From assembly GCF_025345615.1 (NCBI RefSeq), contig NZ_JAODWD010000001.1, forward strand, positions 124,001-188,000: a stretch of 64,000 bases of DNA, in the 5' to 3' direction. Source of the stretch: Mycobacterium deserti (GTDB taxonomy: Bacteria; Actinomycetota; Actinomycetes; Mycobacteriales; Mycobacteriaceae). A program made the position numbers and the translations under genes. Under the pieces are notes generated by a model, which saw only the letters and a list, made by a program, of their open reading frames with translations, was not told the DNA's origin and ran no database searches. Each line of letters opens with the position of its first letter. Within the stretch, counting starts at the first letter, position 1. Positions 18,621-29,868 of this stretch are shown here, in pieces.

Positions 18621-19478
18621 CTAGTCACCAAGGGGGCGCTCGGCGAGGAACGCGTCGGCGACCTGACCGGGGTCGGCGCCGTCGGCCACATCGGCTCGCA
18701 TCTGCGCCAGCGCCGCGGTGTCCAGCACGCCGGCCACCTCGTTGAGGGCCAGCACCTGACGCTCGTCGAGTTCGTTGCGTCGGTACAGCGGCACCACGTT
18801 CTCGGCGCGGATCATCGAGGTGCGGTCGGACAGCATCAGCAGTTGAGTCGGGATGTACGGCGCGGCGGTCGTCGTCCATGCTGCATTGATCTGGCCCGCG
18901 CGCAGCGCAGCGAACATCGCTGCGGCGTCCGGGAATTCGAAAACCTTTGACACCTTGCAGGTGCCCAGCGCGCCCGCCCGCGGCGCGTCGGACACGGCGC
19001 CGGTCCTGAGCTGATCGCAACGCCGGACGGCAGCCGTGACGTCGCGCGAACCCCACGCGTCGGCGGTCCGTTCGGTGACGGCGAGCGCCGGCTTGTCCTC
19101 GGCTGACTCGGTGTAATCGCCCGCGGCGACGCCTTCCGGCAGTGCGGCCACCATCTCGCGGTAGACCTGGGCGGCGGAGCGCGCGGTCGCGCCGGGCACG
19201 AGTTGTGCAAGCACCCGGCCGGTGAACTCGGGTACGACGCGGACGTCACCGGAGTCGAGGCCCATCAGCGACTGCTCGGGTTCGACATGTGCGGGGCTGC
19301 CGTAGTGCCGCAGCGCCGCGGCGTACAGATGGGCGATCAGTGTCGAGCCGGAGCCGGAGCCCACCGCGACCGACTCTGGGCCGGCGTCGCCGCCGCAGCC
19401 GGCGGTGCCCAGCACGACGAGCGCGACGAGCGCCAGCGCCAGCCGGCCCACGGGCCTAGGTGCCTGCCGCGGCGGCAA
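18621..19478 (-). CDS. lpqZ: Solute-binding lipoprotein, glycine-betaine/OpuAC type (LpqZ-like)
   Basis: 285 residues. The signal peptide ends in the lipobox 'LGTAGC', so it should be a membrane-anchored extracytoplasmic lipoprotein. The rest matches the OpuAC class II substrate-binding fold: 'VAVGSGSGSTLIAHLYAAAL' at the N-lobe, 'VRVVPEFTGRVL' and 'INAAWTTTAAPYIP'. Such proteins feed quaternary amines or similar solutes to an ABC importer, but no matching permease or ATPase lies nearby, so it is an orphan receptor. Its start overlaps the 3' end of the malic enzyme gene by 23 nt on the same strand, implying co-transcription. Confidence 0.82.
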   Translation of the reverse strand: MPPRQAPRPVGRLALALVALVVLGTAGCGGDAGPESVAVGSGSGSTLIAHLYAAALRHYGSPAHVEPEQSLMGLDSGDVRVVPEFTGRVLAQLVPGATARSAAQVYREMVAALPEGVAAGDYTESAEDKPALAVTERTADAWGSRDVTAAVRRCDQLRTGAVSDAPRAGALGTCKVSKVFEFPDAAAMFAALRAGQINAAWTTTAAPYIPTQLLMLSDRTSMIRAENVVPLYRRNELDERQVLALNEVAGVLDTAALAQMRADVADGADPGQVADAFLAERPLGD

Positions 19479-20640
19479 CCGCCTGCGCCACCGCGGGGGC
19501 CACCCGAGGGTCCAGCACGCTGGGCACGATGCAGTCGACCGACAGTTCGTCGCCGACGACGGAGAAGATCGCCTCGGCGGCGGCCACCTTCATCTGTTCG
19601 GTGATGCGACGCGCGTCGGCGTCCAGCGCACCGCGGAAGACCCCTGGGAAGGCGAGCACGTTGTTGATCTGGTTCGGGAAATCGCTGCGGCCCGTCGCCA
19701 CCACGGCCGCGTACTTCTTCGCGTCGTCGGGGTGGATCTCGGGGTCGGGGTTGGACAGCGCGAACACGATGGCCTGCGGCGCCATGGTGGCCACGAGGTC
19801 GACGGGCACCACACCGGCCGACAGCCCGAGGAACACGTCGGCGCCGTCGAGCGCCTCGGCCAGGCCACCGGTCAGCCCGCGCGGGTTCGTCTGCTCGGCC
19901 ATCTCGCGCTTGTACACGTTGAGGTCGTCGCGCCCGGCGTGAACGATGCCCTGCGAATCGAGCAGCGTGATGTCACCGACGCCCGCGGCCAGCAGGATCT
20001 TGCCGCACGCCACACCTGCGGCGCCCGCGCCGGAGATGACCACGCGCAGTGCGCCCATATCGCGGTCGAGCACCTTCGCCGCGCCGAGCAACGCGGCCAG
20101 CACGACGATCGCGGTGCCGTGTTGGTCGTCGTGCATGACCGGGCAGTCCAACGCCTCGATGAGCCGGCGCTCGATCTCGAAACACCGTGGCGCCGAGATG
20201 TCTTCGAGGTTGACCGCGCCGAACGTCGGGCGCAGCCGCACCAGGGTCTCGACGATCTCGTCGGGATCCTTGGTGTCGAGCACCAGCGGGATCGAGTCCA
20301 GGTCGGCGAACGCCTTGAACAGCGCGCTCTTGCCCTCCATCACCGGCAGCGACGCGGCAGGGCCGATGTCGCCGAGTCCGAGCACTGCGCTGCCGTCGCT
20401 GACGACAGCGACCATGCGGTTGGCCCACGTGTATCGCTGCGCGAGCGTGTGATCGGCGGCGATCGCCCTGCTGACCTGAGCCACGCCCGGCGTATAGGCG
20501 ATCGACAGCGCGCGCTCGGTGTCCAGCGGCGTTCTGAGTTCTACGCCGAGCTTTCCGCCTACGTGCGCAGCGAAGATCTCTTCGTCATTCACGACGATCG
20601 GGCCACGCTTGTCGGCTAGGTTCCACACGGCTTGGGACAC
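19456..20640 (-). CDS. NAD(P)-dependent malic enzyme, short MaeB type
   Basis: 394 residues, oxidative decarboxylation of malate to pyruvate. The N-terminal malic domain shows 'SIAYTPGVAQVSRAI' (catalytic Tyr), 'LGLGDIGPAASLPVMEGKS' with the catalytic Lys, and 'PVMHDDQHGTAIVV' with the metal-binding acidic pair. The C-terminal Rossmann domain shows 'ISGAGAAGVACGKILLAAG' and 'FALSNPDPEI'. It is the roughly 400-residue bacterial class without the phosphotransacetylase-like extension of large MaeB enzymes. It lies directly downstream of mdh (65 bp), so malate fates are grouped. A TACCCT hexamer at 20648-20653 ends 7 nt before the GTG, predicting a leaderless mRNA. Confidence 0.92.
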   Translation of the reverse strand: MSQAVWNLADKRGPIVVNDEEIFAAHVGGKLGVELRTPLDTERALSIAYTPGVAQVSRAIAADHTLAQRYTWANRMVAVVSDGSAVLGLGDIGPAASLPVMEGKSALFKAFADLDSIPLVLDTKDPDEIVETLVRLRPTFGAVNLEDISAPRCFEIERRLIEALDCPVMHDDQHGTAIVVLAALLGAAKVLDRDMGALRVVISGAGAAGVACGKILLAAGVGDITLLDSQGIVHAGRDDLNVYKREMAEQTNPRGLTGGLAEALDGADVFLGLSAGVVPVDLVATMAPQAIVFALSNPDPEIHPDDAKKYAAVVATGRSDFPNQINNVLAFPGVFRGALDADARRITEQMKVAAAEAIFSVVGDELSVDCIVPSVLDPRVAPAVAQAVAAAAGT

Positions 20641-20647
20641 GGCGTCG

Positions 20648-20653
20648 AGGGTA
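20648..20653 (-). promoter_or_regulatory. -10 hexamer TACCCT, leaderless malic enzyme start
   Basis: Read on the minus strand, TACCCT ends 7 nt before the GTG at 20640. A second hexamer, TAGGTT at 20671-20676, could drive a transcript with a 24-nt leader. Confidence 0.5.
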
Positions 20654-20705
20654 ACGACGAACTGGTAGGTAACCTAATCGCCTTCGCCGGCCCTCGAACG
20701 CCGCC

Positions 20706-21695
20706 TCAGATGAGGCCGAGATCCGTCACGGCCTTGCGCTCATCGGCCAATTCGGCGGTCGACTTGTCGATACGGCCGCGAGAGAAGTCGTCGATTTCCA
20801 GGCCCTGCACGATCGACCAGTTGCCGTCCTTGGTGGTCACCGGGAACGACGAGATGAGCCCCTCCGGCACGCCATAGCTGCCGTCGGAGACGACGGCCAT
20901 GGAGACCCAGTCACCCTCGGGCGAACCGAGCAGCCAGTCGCGCGCGGCATCGGTGGTGGCCGACGCGGCCGACGCGGCCGAGGAAGCGCCGCGGGCGTCG
21001 ATGATCGCCGCGCCGCGCTTGGCGACCGTCGGGATGAAGTCGTTTTCGATCCAGTTCTGGTCGCTGACCACCTCGGCCGCATTCTTGCCGCCGACCTCGG
21101 CGTGGAAGATGTCGGGGTACTGCGTGGCCGAGTGGTTGCCCCAGATGGTGATCTTCTTGATGTCGGTGACCGCCGCGCCGGTCTTCTTGGCCAGCTGCGA
21201 GATCGCGCGGTTGTGGTCCAGGCGGGTCAGCGCCGAGAACCGCTCCTGCGGGATGTCGGGCGCGTTGGTCATCGCGATCAACGCATTGGTGTTCGCCGGG
21301 TTACCGGTCACGCCGATCCGGACGTCGTCTGCGGCCACCTCATTGAGCGCCTTGCCCTGTGCGGTGAAGATCGCGCCGTTGGCTTCGAGCAGATCGCCGC
21401 GCTCCATGCCCGGGCCGCGGGGACGCGCGCCGACGAGCAGCGCCAGGTTCACGCCGTCGAAGATCTTGTTCGGGTCCGAGCCGATCTCCACACCGGACAG
21501 CAGAGGGAACGCGCAGTCGTCGAGCTCCATCACGACACCCTCGAGGGCCTTGAGCGCCGGCTCGATCTCGAGCAGTCGCAGCTCTACCGGACGGTCGGGG
21601 CCCAGCAGCGAGCCGCTGGCGAGGCGGAACAGGAGGCTGTAGCCGATCTGGCCGGCGGCACCGGTGACGGCGACCTTGAGGGGAGTTGTGCTCAC
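20706..21695 (-). CDS. mdh: Malate dehydrogenase
   Basis: 329 residues from the GTG at 21695, with AAGGAG 8 nt upstream; the open frame continues far upstream antisense to corA, but that part is not coding. It shows the NAD site '[19 protein letters not shown]', the substrate loop '[15 protein letters not shown]' with mobile-loop arginines, '[12 protein letters not shown]' and '[14 protein letters not shown]'. The catalytic His is in '[12 protein letters not shown]'. This is the dimeric cytosolic-type MDH found in actinobacteria, catalysing malate/oxaloacetate interconversion in the TCA cycle. It is followed by the malic enzyme and is divergent from corA. Some fast-growing mycobacteria rely on malate:quinone oxidoreductase and lack this gene, so its presence helps in species placement. 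Confidence 0.96.
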   Translation of the reverse strand: MSTTPLKVAVTGAAGQIGYSLLFRLASGSLLGPDRPVELRLLEIEPALKALEGVVMELDDCAFPLLSGVEIGSDPNKIFDGVNLALLVGARPRGPGMERGDLLEANGAIFTAQGKALNEVAADDVRIGVTGNPANTNALIAMTNAPDIPQERFSALTRLDHNRAISQLAKKTGAAVTDIKKITIWGNHSATQYPDIFHAEVGGKNAAEVVSDQNWIENDFIPTVAKRGAAIIDARGASSAASAASATTDAARDWLLGSPEGDWVSMAVVSDGSYGVPEGLISSFPVTTKDGNWSIVQGLEIDDFSRGRIDKSTAELADERKAVTDLGLI

Positions 21696-21818
21696 GTCGA
21701 ATGCTCCTTGGACTCCGTTAGGTTTCGGGACGAAACTAGCAGGGTGCCGACATGGCCAGCCGCGTAGCATCGACCACGGCCCAGATCTGCGCCCTTTAGT
21801 CGTGGGGGGAGTGACCCG

Positions 21819-22916
21819 ATGCCGTCGTTTCGCGCGATATCGCCGTCCCCGCGGCACTCGGTGAAACCGACCGCCGTGGACGCCGCCGCTATTCACGTGC
21901 CGGTGGCACGCGCGCTGGTGGACTGCGGCATCTACTGCGATGGCACGCGACTGCCCGGCAAGTACACCCATGCAGCGGCGCTGGACAAGGTGCGTCAACT
22001 CGAGAGCGAGGGCAAGGACGCGTTTGTCTGGGTCGGACTGCACGAACCCGACGACCGCCAGATGCAGGCGGTCGCCGAGGTGTTCGACCTTCACGAACTC
22101 GCCGTCGAAGATGCCGTCCACGCCCACCAACGGCCCAAGCTCGAGCGCTACGACAACACGCTGTTCCTCGTGCTCAAGACCGTCAACTACATCGAGCACG
22201 ACTCCATCGCGAAGGCGCGTGAGATCGTCGAGACCGGCGAAATCATGATCTTCGTCGGCAAGGACTTCGTGGTGACCGTCCGCCACGGCGACCACAGCGG
22301 GCTGGCCGGGGTGCGTAAGCAGCTGGACGTCTCCCCCGCGCTGCTGCGGCTCGGCCCGTACGCGGTGATGCACGCGATCGCCGACCACATCGTCGACGGC
22401 TACCTCGACGTCACCGATCTGATCGAGACGGACATCGACGCGATGGAGGAGAACATCTTCTCTACCGACCGCCAGACCGACATCGAGAACATCTACATGG
22501 TCAAGCGTGAGGTCGTCGAGTTACGCCGCGCGGTCAGCCCGCTGGCGCTTGCCATGGAGCGGATCTTCACCGACCACGACGACCTGATCTCGGTCGAGCT
22601 GCGCCGGTACATGCAGGACGTCCTTGACCACAACACCCAAGCCGCGGACCGCATCGCCAGTTACGACGACGTTCTCAGTTCTCTGGTGCAGGCCGCGCTC
22701 GGCAAGGTGGCCATGCAGCAGAACACCGACATGCGCAAGATCTCGGCGTGGGTGGCGATCGCCGCCGTGCCCACGGCGCTGGCAGGCATCTACGGCATGA
22801 ATTTCGATCACATGCCCGAATTGCATTGGACGTGGGGCTATCCCGCGGTGCTGCTGTTGATGACGACAGTGTGCACGTTGCTTTACCGCACCTTCCGCCG
22901 GAACAACTGGCTCTAG
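21819..22916 (+). CDS. corA: Magnesium/cobalt transport protein CorA
   Basis: 365 residues. A large N-terminal cytoplasmic domain (about 1-300) with long charged helices precedes two C-terminal TM helices. The first ends in the diagnostic 'YGMNF' (GMN selectivity motif) followed by the periplasmic loop '[13 protein letters not shown]', and the tail is basic ('RTFRRNNWL'). These are the marks of the pentameric CorA channel for Mg2+ and Co2+. GGGGGGAG (21804-21811) lies 7 nt before the ATG. It is divergent from mdh and placed as in M. tuberculosis, next to the sug operon. Confidence 0.95.
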   Translation: MPSFRAISPSPRHSVKPTAVDAAAIHVPVARALVDCGIYCDGTRLPGKYTHAAALDKVRQLESEGKDAFVWVGLHEPDDRQMQAVAEVFDLHELAVEDAVHAHQRPKLERYDNTLFLVLKTVNYIEHDSIAKAREIVETGEIMIFVGKDFVVTVRHGDHSGLAGVRKQLDVSPALLRLGPYAVMHAIADHIVDGYLDVTDLIETDIDAMEENIFSTDRQTDIENIYMVKREVVELRRAVSPLALAMERIFTDHDDLISVELRRYMQDVLDHNTQAADRIASYDDVLSSLVQAALGKVAMQQNTDMRKISAWVAIAAVPTALAGIYGMNFDHMPELHWTWGYPAVLLLMTTVCTLLYRTFRRNNWL

Positions 22917-22919
22917 CGC

Positions 22920-23513
22920 TCAGCTGGGTTTGGCGGCCCTTCGGGACGGGTCCAGCACGTCGACGCTGTCCTGCTGCCATGCTTCGCGCATGGCGTCGGC
23001 CCCTTTGAGTCGCACCCACGCGGCCTCGGTCGCGGTGATCGGCGTGGCCTTCAACAACTTCACCGGTGGCAGCGGATCGGTCAAGGTGACGTCGCCGATG
23101 GCGCTGTCGCTCAACAGGAACGCGGTGAACGAAGCGCCGTCCCACAGCGGCGTCTCGAGGTCGATCAACGCGTCTGGCTCCAGAATCAGCCCTTCGACCG
23201 ACGGTGCGGCGGCCAGCACCGCCAGCGACCGGGCGAGCCCCTTGGGCGTCGGTCCGCGCAAGGCGACGACGACCTCCGCCCGCGGGCCGTGCAGCGCATC
23301 GGTCACCATTTCAGTCGGTTCGAACATCGGATGACGCGAACAACCAAGCGACACATAGTGGACGACACCGTCACCGTCGGGGCCGAACCGGAGCACCTCA
23401 ATGGTCTCGGTGCCCAGGAACGTGACGCTGGCCGCGCCGGGGTTCGCGGTGACACCCGCCCGGACGAAATGCTCGCGCAGGTGCTCGCGAACCTTCGCCA
23501 GGACGTCGATCAC
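22920..23513 (-). CDS. SUFU (suppressor of fused) domain protein
   Basis: 197 residues. The pattern '[19 protein letters not shown]' followed by '[10 protein letters not shown]' and later 'FTAFLLSDS' fits bacterial suppressor-of-fused-like proteins, which have no known enzymatic role and often appear near toxin or immunity genes. I see no signal peptide or membrane segment. Its ATG overlaps the sugC stop (ATGA), so it is the last gene of the lpqY-sugABC transcript. Placement after a transporter ATPase might mean a regulatory partner, but that is only inference. Its stop falls 4 bp from the end of convergent corA. Confidence 0.6.
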   Translation of the reverse strand: MIDVLAKVREHLREHFVRAGVTANPGAASVTFLGTETIEVLRFGPDGDGVVHYVSLGCSRHPMFEPTEMVTDALHGPRAEVVVALRGPTPKGLARSLAVLAAAPSVEGLILEPDALIDLETPLWDGASFTAFLLSDSAIGDVTLTDPLPPVKLLKATPITATEAAWVRLKGADAMREAWQQDSVDVLDPSRRAAKPS

Positions 23514-24736
23514 TCGCTCGGCGGCGTCGACTCAGTCGCGCTCTGCGCCGCGGGCTCCGCGTTCTTTCCCTCCGGCGCGAGGCTGAGGTTCCGGCCCGAC
23601 TCGGCGTCGAAGATCGTCAGCTTCGAGGTGTCGAACGCCAACTCGATGGTGTCGCCCGTTCTGGCCTTCGACTCGGTGGAAACTCTTGCGACGAATTCGT
23701 CTCCGCCCGCGCCGGATTCGGCGGCCAGCTCGGCAAGCTGAGCCGACTCCGCACCCGCGCCCTCGGACTTGAAGTGCACGTACTTGTCGGCGCCCAGCGA
23801 CTCGACCATGTCGACCGTCACTTGGAACGTCAGTGCCCGGATCCGGGCATACCCGTCGAGCAGCGCGGCGTCCTCGAGGTGCTCGGGCCGGATGCCGACG
23901 ATGACCTTCTCCGGCTTGCCGTGCTGCTCGAGCCGGTCGTGCACTTCCTGAGTGAACGTCACGTCACCGAACGGCAGGCGCACACCGACGTCGGTGAGCG
24001 TGCCGGGAAAGAAGTTCATCGCAGGCGATCCGATGAAACCTGCGACGAACAGGTTGGCCGGCTCGTTGTACAACTCTTCCGGCGTGCCTATCTGCTGCGC
24101 GACACCGCCCAGCAGGACCACCACCCGGTCGCCCAGCGTCATCGCTTCGGTCTGGTCGTGGGTGACGTAAACGGTCGTGGTGCCCAGCCGGTTCTGCAAA
24201 CGCGAGATCTCCGAACGCATTTGCACGCGCAGCTTCGCATCGAGGTTCGACAGCGGCTCGTCCATCAGGAACGCCTTGGGATCGCGCACGATCGCCCGTC
24301 CCATGGCCACCCGCTGTCGCTGACCGCCGGACAACTGTGCAGGTTTGCGATCCAAGAAGTCAGTCAGGTCAAGGATTTTCGCCGCCTCGTCGACCTTGCG
24401 GGTGATCTCGTCCTTCTTGATCTTGGCCAGCGTCAGCGGGAACGCGATGTTCTGCCGGACCGTCATGTGCGGGTAGAGCGCATAGGACTGGAACACCATC
24501 GCGATGTCACGGTCCTTGGGCGCCTTCTCGTTGACCCGCTCGCCACCGATACGCAGTTCACCCGACGAGATGTCCTCGAGGCCCGCGATCATGTTGAGCG
24601 TGGTCGACTTGCCGCAGCCCGACGGGCCCACCAGGATGATGAACTCGCCATCGGCGATGGTCATCGACAGGTCCTTCACGGCCGTCGCGCCGTTCGGGTA
24701 GCTTTTGGTCACCCGGTCCAACACAATATCGGCCAT
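23510..24736 (-). CDS. sugC: Trehalose importer ATP-binding protein SugC
   Basis: 408 residues, MalK-type ABC ATPase. It has Walker A 'GPSGCGKST' (about residues 37-45), Q-loop '[14 protein letters not shown]', signature '[14 protein letters not shown]', Walker B '[12 protein letters not shown]' and H-loop 'VTHDQTEAM'. A regulatory OB-type domain of about 160 residues follows, typical of sugar importers. The last 25 residues are Ala/Glu/Ser-rich. It drives LpqY-SugA-SugB, which retrieves trehalose released during mycolate transfer. The start is 4 nt after the sugB stop and its own stop overlaps the SUFU-domain gene. Confidence 0.96.
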   Translation of the reverse strand: MADIVLDRVTKSYPNGATAVKDLSMTIADGEFIILVGPSGCGKSTTLNMIAGLEDISSGELRIGGERVNEKAPKDRDIAMVFQSYALYPHMTVRQNIAFPLTLAKIKKDEITRKVDEAAKILDLTDFLDRKPAQLSGGQRQRVAMGRAIVRDPKAFLMDEPLSNLDAKLRVQMRSEISRLQNRLGTTTVYVTHDQTEAMTLGDRVVVLLGGVAQQIGTPEELYNEPANLFVAGFIGSPAMNFFPGTLTDVGVRLPFGDVTFTQEVHDRLEQHGKPEKVIVGIRPEHLEDAALLDGYARIRALTFQVTVDMVESLGADKYVHFKSEGAGAESAQLAELAAESGAGGDEFVARVSTESKARTGDTIELAFDTSKLTIFDAESGRNLSLAPEGKNAEPAAQSATESTPPSE

Positions 24737-24740
24737 CGCG

Positions 24741-25577
24741 CTATCCCTTCACCGCACCGGACGTCAAACCCGCGACGATTCGTCGTTGGAAGATGAGTAC
24801 AAAGATAATGATCGGGATCGTGATGACCATCGCGCCCGCCGCGATCGACCCGGTCGGTTCCTCGAATTGCGAGCTGCCGGTGAAATTCGCGATCGCCACC
24901 GGCGCCGTGATCGCCCGCTCGGTGGCCGTCAGCGACAGCGCCAGCAACAGGTCGTTCCACGCGAAGATGAAGACCAGGATAGCGGCGGTGACGATGCCGG
25001 GTGCCGCCAGCGGCGCGATGACCCTGCGGAACGCCTGCGCGGGCGTGGCCCCGTCCATCTTGGCCGCCTTCTCCAGATCCCAGGGGATCTCGCGGAAGAA
25101 CGCCGACAGCGTGTAGATGGCCAGCGGAAGCGCGAAGGTGATGTAGGGGATGATCAGACCCGGCCACGTATCGAACAGCCCGACGGCCCGCTCGAGTTCG
25201 AAAATCGGTGTGACGAGCGAGATGTGGGGAAACATCGCGATCAGCAGGGCGACGCCGATCAGCACCTGCTTGCCGGGGAAGTCGAGCCGGGCGACCGCGT
25301 AGGCGGCCATGCCTCCGATCACCACCGCGATGACCGTGGTGATCAGGCCGATGCCGATCGAGTTGATCAACGCCGAGGTGAAGACGTTGCCCTGGAAGAT
25401 GGCCTTGTAGTTCTCGAATGTGATCTGCGCCGGGATCAGCTTGCCGTCCTTGACACTTGACGTCGGCTTCAGCGACAGCGACAGGATCCACAGTACCGGG
25501 AACAGCGCGTAGATGATCACCAGCACGTTGATGACGGTCCATCCCGTCGCGCGACCGGCGCCAACCCGATCAGACAT
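24741..25577 (-). CDS. sugB: Trehalose importer permease SugB
   Basis: 278 residues from the ATG at 25577; the frame is open further upstream inside sugA but that part is basic, Gln/Arg-rich and not membrane-like. There are six helices, and the EAA loop '[20 protein letters not shown]' marks a MalG-type ABC permease that docks the ATPase. It pairs with SugA (2-nt gap to its stop) and precedes sugC by 4 nt, so the genes are translated as one operon. Confidence 0.95.
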   Translation of the reverse strand: MSDRVGAGRATGWTVINVLVIIYALFPVLWILSLSLKPTSSVKDGKLIPAQITFENYKAIFQGNVFTSALINSIGIGLITTVIAVVIGGMAAYAVARLDFPGKQVLIGVALLIAMFPHISLVTPIFELERAVGLFDTWPGLIIPYITFALPLAIYTLSAFFREIPWDLEKAAKMDGATPAQAFRRVIAPLAAPGIVTAAILVFIFAWNDLLLALSLTATERAITAPVAIANFTGSSQFEEPTGSIAAGAMVITIPIIIFVLIFQRRIVAGLTSGAVKG

Positions 25578-25579
25578 TC

Positions 25580-27948
<2,369 letters not shown>

Positions 27949-27990
27949 TCACCGCCGGGGCGGCTCCGTGCGGGAACCTCCCGCGCGGAA

Positions 27991-28020
27991 ACCGTATTGC
28001 CAGATGCGCGTGATTTGCAA
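27991..28020 (-). promoter_or_regulatory. lpqY: Candidate lpqY-sugABC promoter
   Basis: On the minus strand TTGCAA (28015-28020) is followed 18 nt later by TACGGT (27991-27996), a good SigA-type spacing. Transcription would start near 27984, leaving a leader of about 60 nt before the lpqY GTG. Confidence 0.5.
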
Positions 28021-28079
28021 CACTCTCGGCGGGCGGGTCGCAATCGTGACCTGCGACGCCGGTGTATGCCGGTCGTCGA

Positions 28080-28604
28080 TCAGATCGTCAAGCGTGCCAG
28101 CAGATCCCGGCCGCGTTCGGCGTTCTGCGGGTCGCAGAGCACGTCGTAGCGCCCGGCGACAAGCTGCAGCGTCGAGCTGAAATCCCTTGTGCCGCGCGCC
28201 ATCGCGTACGGGATCGCCGACGAGATCAAGCCGAAGAACACGCCCGCGACCAGGCCGGTGACCAGCGCCCCCCACGGGCTGGGGCTGAAGAAGCTGAGGA
28301 TCAGCCCGATGAACAGGCCCAACCACGCGCCGGTCAGCACGCCGCCACCGAGCACCTTGGGCCACGTCAGCCGGCCCGTAACCCGTTCGACCTGCATCAG
28401 GTCCACGCCGACGATCGTCACCTGCTGAACGGGAAACTGCTGATCCGACAGGTAGTCCACCGCCCGCTGCGCCTCGGCGTAGGTCGGATAACTACCGATC
28501 GGCCACCCCTTCGGCGGGGTGGGCAGCGCGGCCGGACCGCGTCCTTTAGCCGCGCCGCCGGGGGCGCCGCCGGGATTCTGTCCAGGCTGGAAAGGGCTGG
28601 TCAT
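28080..28604 (-). CDS. General stress protein 17M-like (YflT domain) membrane protein
   Basis: 174 residues. A Gly/Pro-rich N-terminus (about 40 residues) precedes 'GSYPTYAEAQRAVDYLSDQQ' and 'FPVQQVTIVGVDLMQVERVTG', the start of the general-stress-protein 17M fold. A hydrophobic insertion with two helices follows (about residues 85-130, 'GLFIGLILSFF', 'GLVAGVFFGLISSA'), and a closing beta-rich segment ends 'RYDVLCDP'. M. tuberculosis has a matching gene upstream of lpqY. The function is not established. AAGGAG lies 12 nt upstream of the ATG. It is divergent from the proline-rich membrane protein gene at 28712. Confidence 0.75.
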   Translation of the reverse strand: MTSPFQPGQNPGGAPGGAAKGRGPAALPTPPKGWPIGSYPTYAEAQRAVDYLSDQQFPVQQVTIVGVDLMQVERVTGRLTWPKVLGGGVLTGAWLGLFIGLILSFFSPSPWGALVTGLVAGVFFGLISSAIPYAMARGTRDFSSTLQLVAGRYDVLCDPQNAERGRDLLARLTI

Positions 28605-28698
28605 CGGTTCTTTGTCTCCTTCGGTGCACGCCCGTCTTCGCGGCTGCTGTCACTCATTTCAACGCCTCGACGGCCGCGATGGTGCCCGGGGTGTGCGC

Positions 28699-28704
28699 TA
28701 GGTT
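28699..28704 (+). promoter_or_regulatory. -10 hexamer TAGGTT, leaderless start
   Basis: TAGGTT ends 7 nt before the ATG at 28712, so the transcript should begin at the A of the start codon. This also settles the start of that gene over the upstream in-frame ATG at 28679. Confidence 0.6.
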
Positions 28705-28711
28705 GAACAGC

Positions 28712-29416
28712 ATGACAAATCCGGGCGAGGACGCAGGCCAAACGGCATCATCCGACTCCACCGGTAGCGCCTCGGAACCCTCATCGAGCGGTTACGAGGC
28801 CCCGTCGATAGAGGAGACGCCGCCTGAGGCGGCCGGGCAGCAGACGCCGTCGTTCGACCCGCCGGCCTACGAGGCGCCACCCGCCTACACGCCGTCGCCG
28901 GAGTATCCGCAGACGCCGGACTACCCGCAGTCGCCGCCGGACTACCAGCAGCCGTCGCCGGGCTACCCGGGCTATCCTCCGCCACCGGCGTATCCCGCGC
29001 CGCCCACCCAGCCGGGCTTCGGGCAGCCGCCGCCCTACCCAGGCCCGTCGGGATACGGCATCCCGCCCTATCCGCCGTCGCCGTTCGGCGCGCCACCGCC
29101 GGGCTACGTGCCGCCGCCGGCCGGTTACGGGGCACCGCCGACCGGCTATCCCGCGGGCCCCGGCTACCCCGGCGGCTACGGGGCGGCAAGCCAGAAGGTG
29201 AATGTGATGGCAATCGCCTCACTGGTGGCCTCCGTCGTCGGCCTGCTCTGCGGAATCGGCGCGGTGGTCGGGATCATCCTCGGCATCGTCTCGTTGAATC
29301 AGATCAAGACATCGGGCGAAGGCGGCCGAGCGTTGGCGATCGCGGGCATCGCAGTCGGCGGCCTGACATTCCTGTTCAGCGTCATCGTGACGCTGGCGTT
29401 CGTAGGCGCCAGCTGA
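28712..29416 (+). CDS. Proline-rich DUF4190 membrane protein
   Basis: 234 residues. Residues 1-155 are a low-complexity Pro/Tyr/Gly tract with repeated 'YPQ', 'GYP' and 'PPxY' units, hydrophilic and likely disordered. Residues 160-230 hold two TM helices, 'MAIASLVASVVGLLCGIGAV' and 'GIAVGGLTFLFSVIVTLAFV', joined by the DUF4190 linker 'LGIVSLNQIKTSGEGGRALA'. Proteins of this layout are common in actinobacteria beside cell-envelope genes; no role is proven. The next gene starts 2 nt after its stop and encodes a similar protein, so the two are a tandem pair. Confidence 0.8.
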   Translation: MTNPGEDAGQTASSDSTGSASEPSSSGYEAPSIEETPPEAAGQQTPSFDPPAYEAPPAYTPSPEYPQTPDYPQSPPDYQQPSPGYPGYPPPPAYPAPPTQPGFGQPPPYPGPSGYGIPPYPPSPFGAPPPGYVPPPAGYGAPPTGYPAGPGYPGGYGAASQKVNVMAIASLVASVVGLLCGIGAVVGIILGIVSLNQIKTSGEGGRALAIAGIAVGGLTFLFSVIVTLAFVGAS

Positions 29417-29418
29417 CA

Positions 29419-29868
29419 ATGGGCGGCCCGGCGCAGCCGTCCGGCGGAATGGAGTACCCGTCGCTGGAAAACACCGCCGCACAGCACAACTCGCCGCTCG
29501 ACTACCCGACCGAAGTCGGACTGCCCCCGCCGGTGTACCCGGCGCCCGGTTATCCGCCCGGCTACTACCCGGGTCCTGGCGGCGTCAGCTACGACCCCTA
29601 CCGTCCGATGAAGCCGCCGGGCACGAACGGCATGGCGATCGCGGCGTTGGTGGTCGCGCTGGTGTCGCTGTTCTTCTGCGCCGGTTTCGTGTCGATCGTC
29701 AGCCTGGTCATCGGGTTCATGGCCATGCGCGAAACCAAGCGCACCGGCCAGGACGGGTGGGGGCTGGCGCTGGCCGGCGTGATCGTCAGCGCGATCCCCA
29801 TGGTGCTGTGGGCGCTGTACCTGGTGTTCTTCGTCGCGATATTCGCCAGCGGCTGGAGTCTGGTCTAA
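29419..29868 (+). CDS. Second DUF4190 membrane protein of tandem pair
   Basis: 149 residues. It has the same plan as the preceding protein but a shorter Pro/Tyr-rich N-terminus (about 60 residues, 'YPAPGYPPGYYPGPGG'). Two helices follow, 'IAALVVALVSLFFCAGFVSI' and 'LAGVIVSAIPMVLWALYLVF', flanking 'GFMAMRETKRTGQDGWGLA'. The linker 'M.ETKRTG..G.GLALAG' corresponds to 'LNQIKTSGEGGRALAIAG' in its neighbour, suggesting a duplication. Its TAA stop overlaps the stop of the convergent CitE-like gene (CTAA). Confidence 0.78.
   Translation: MGGPAQPSGGMEYPSLENTAAQHNSPLDYPTEVGLPPPVYPAPGYPPGYYPGPGGVSYDPYRPMKPPGTNGMAIAALVVALVSLFFCAGFVSIVSLVIGFMAMRETKRTGQDGWGLALAGVIVSAIPMVLWALYLVFFVAIFASGWSLV

Noticed and set aside
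28738..29175. Repetitive Pro/Tyr/Gly codons that look like a short tandem DNA repeat
   Set aside because: The units vary in length and sequence and are explained by a low-complexity protein segment, not by a CRISPR or satellite array.
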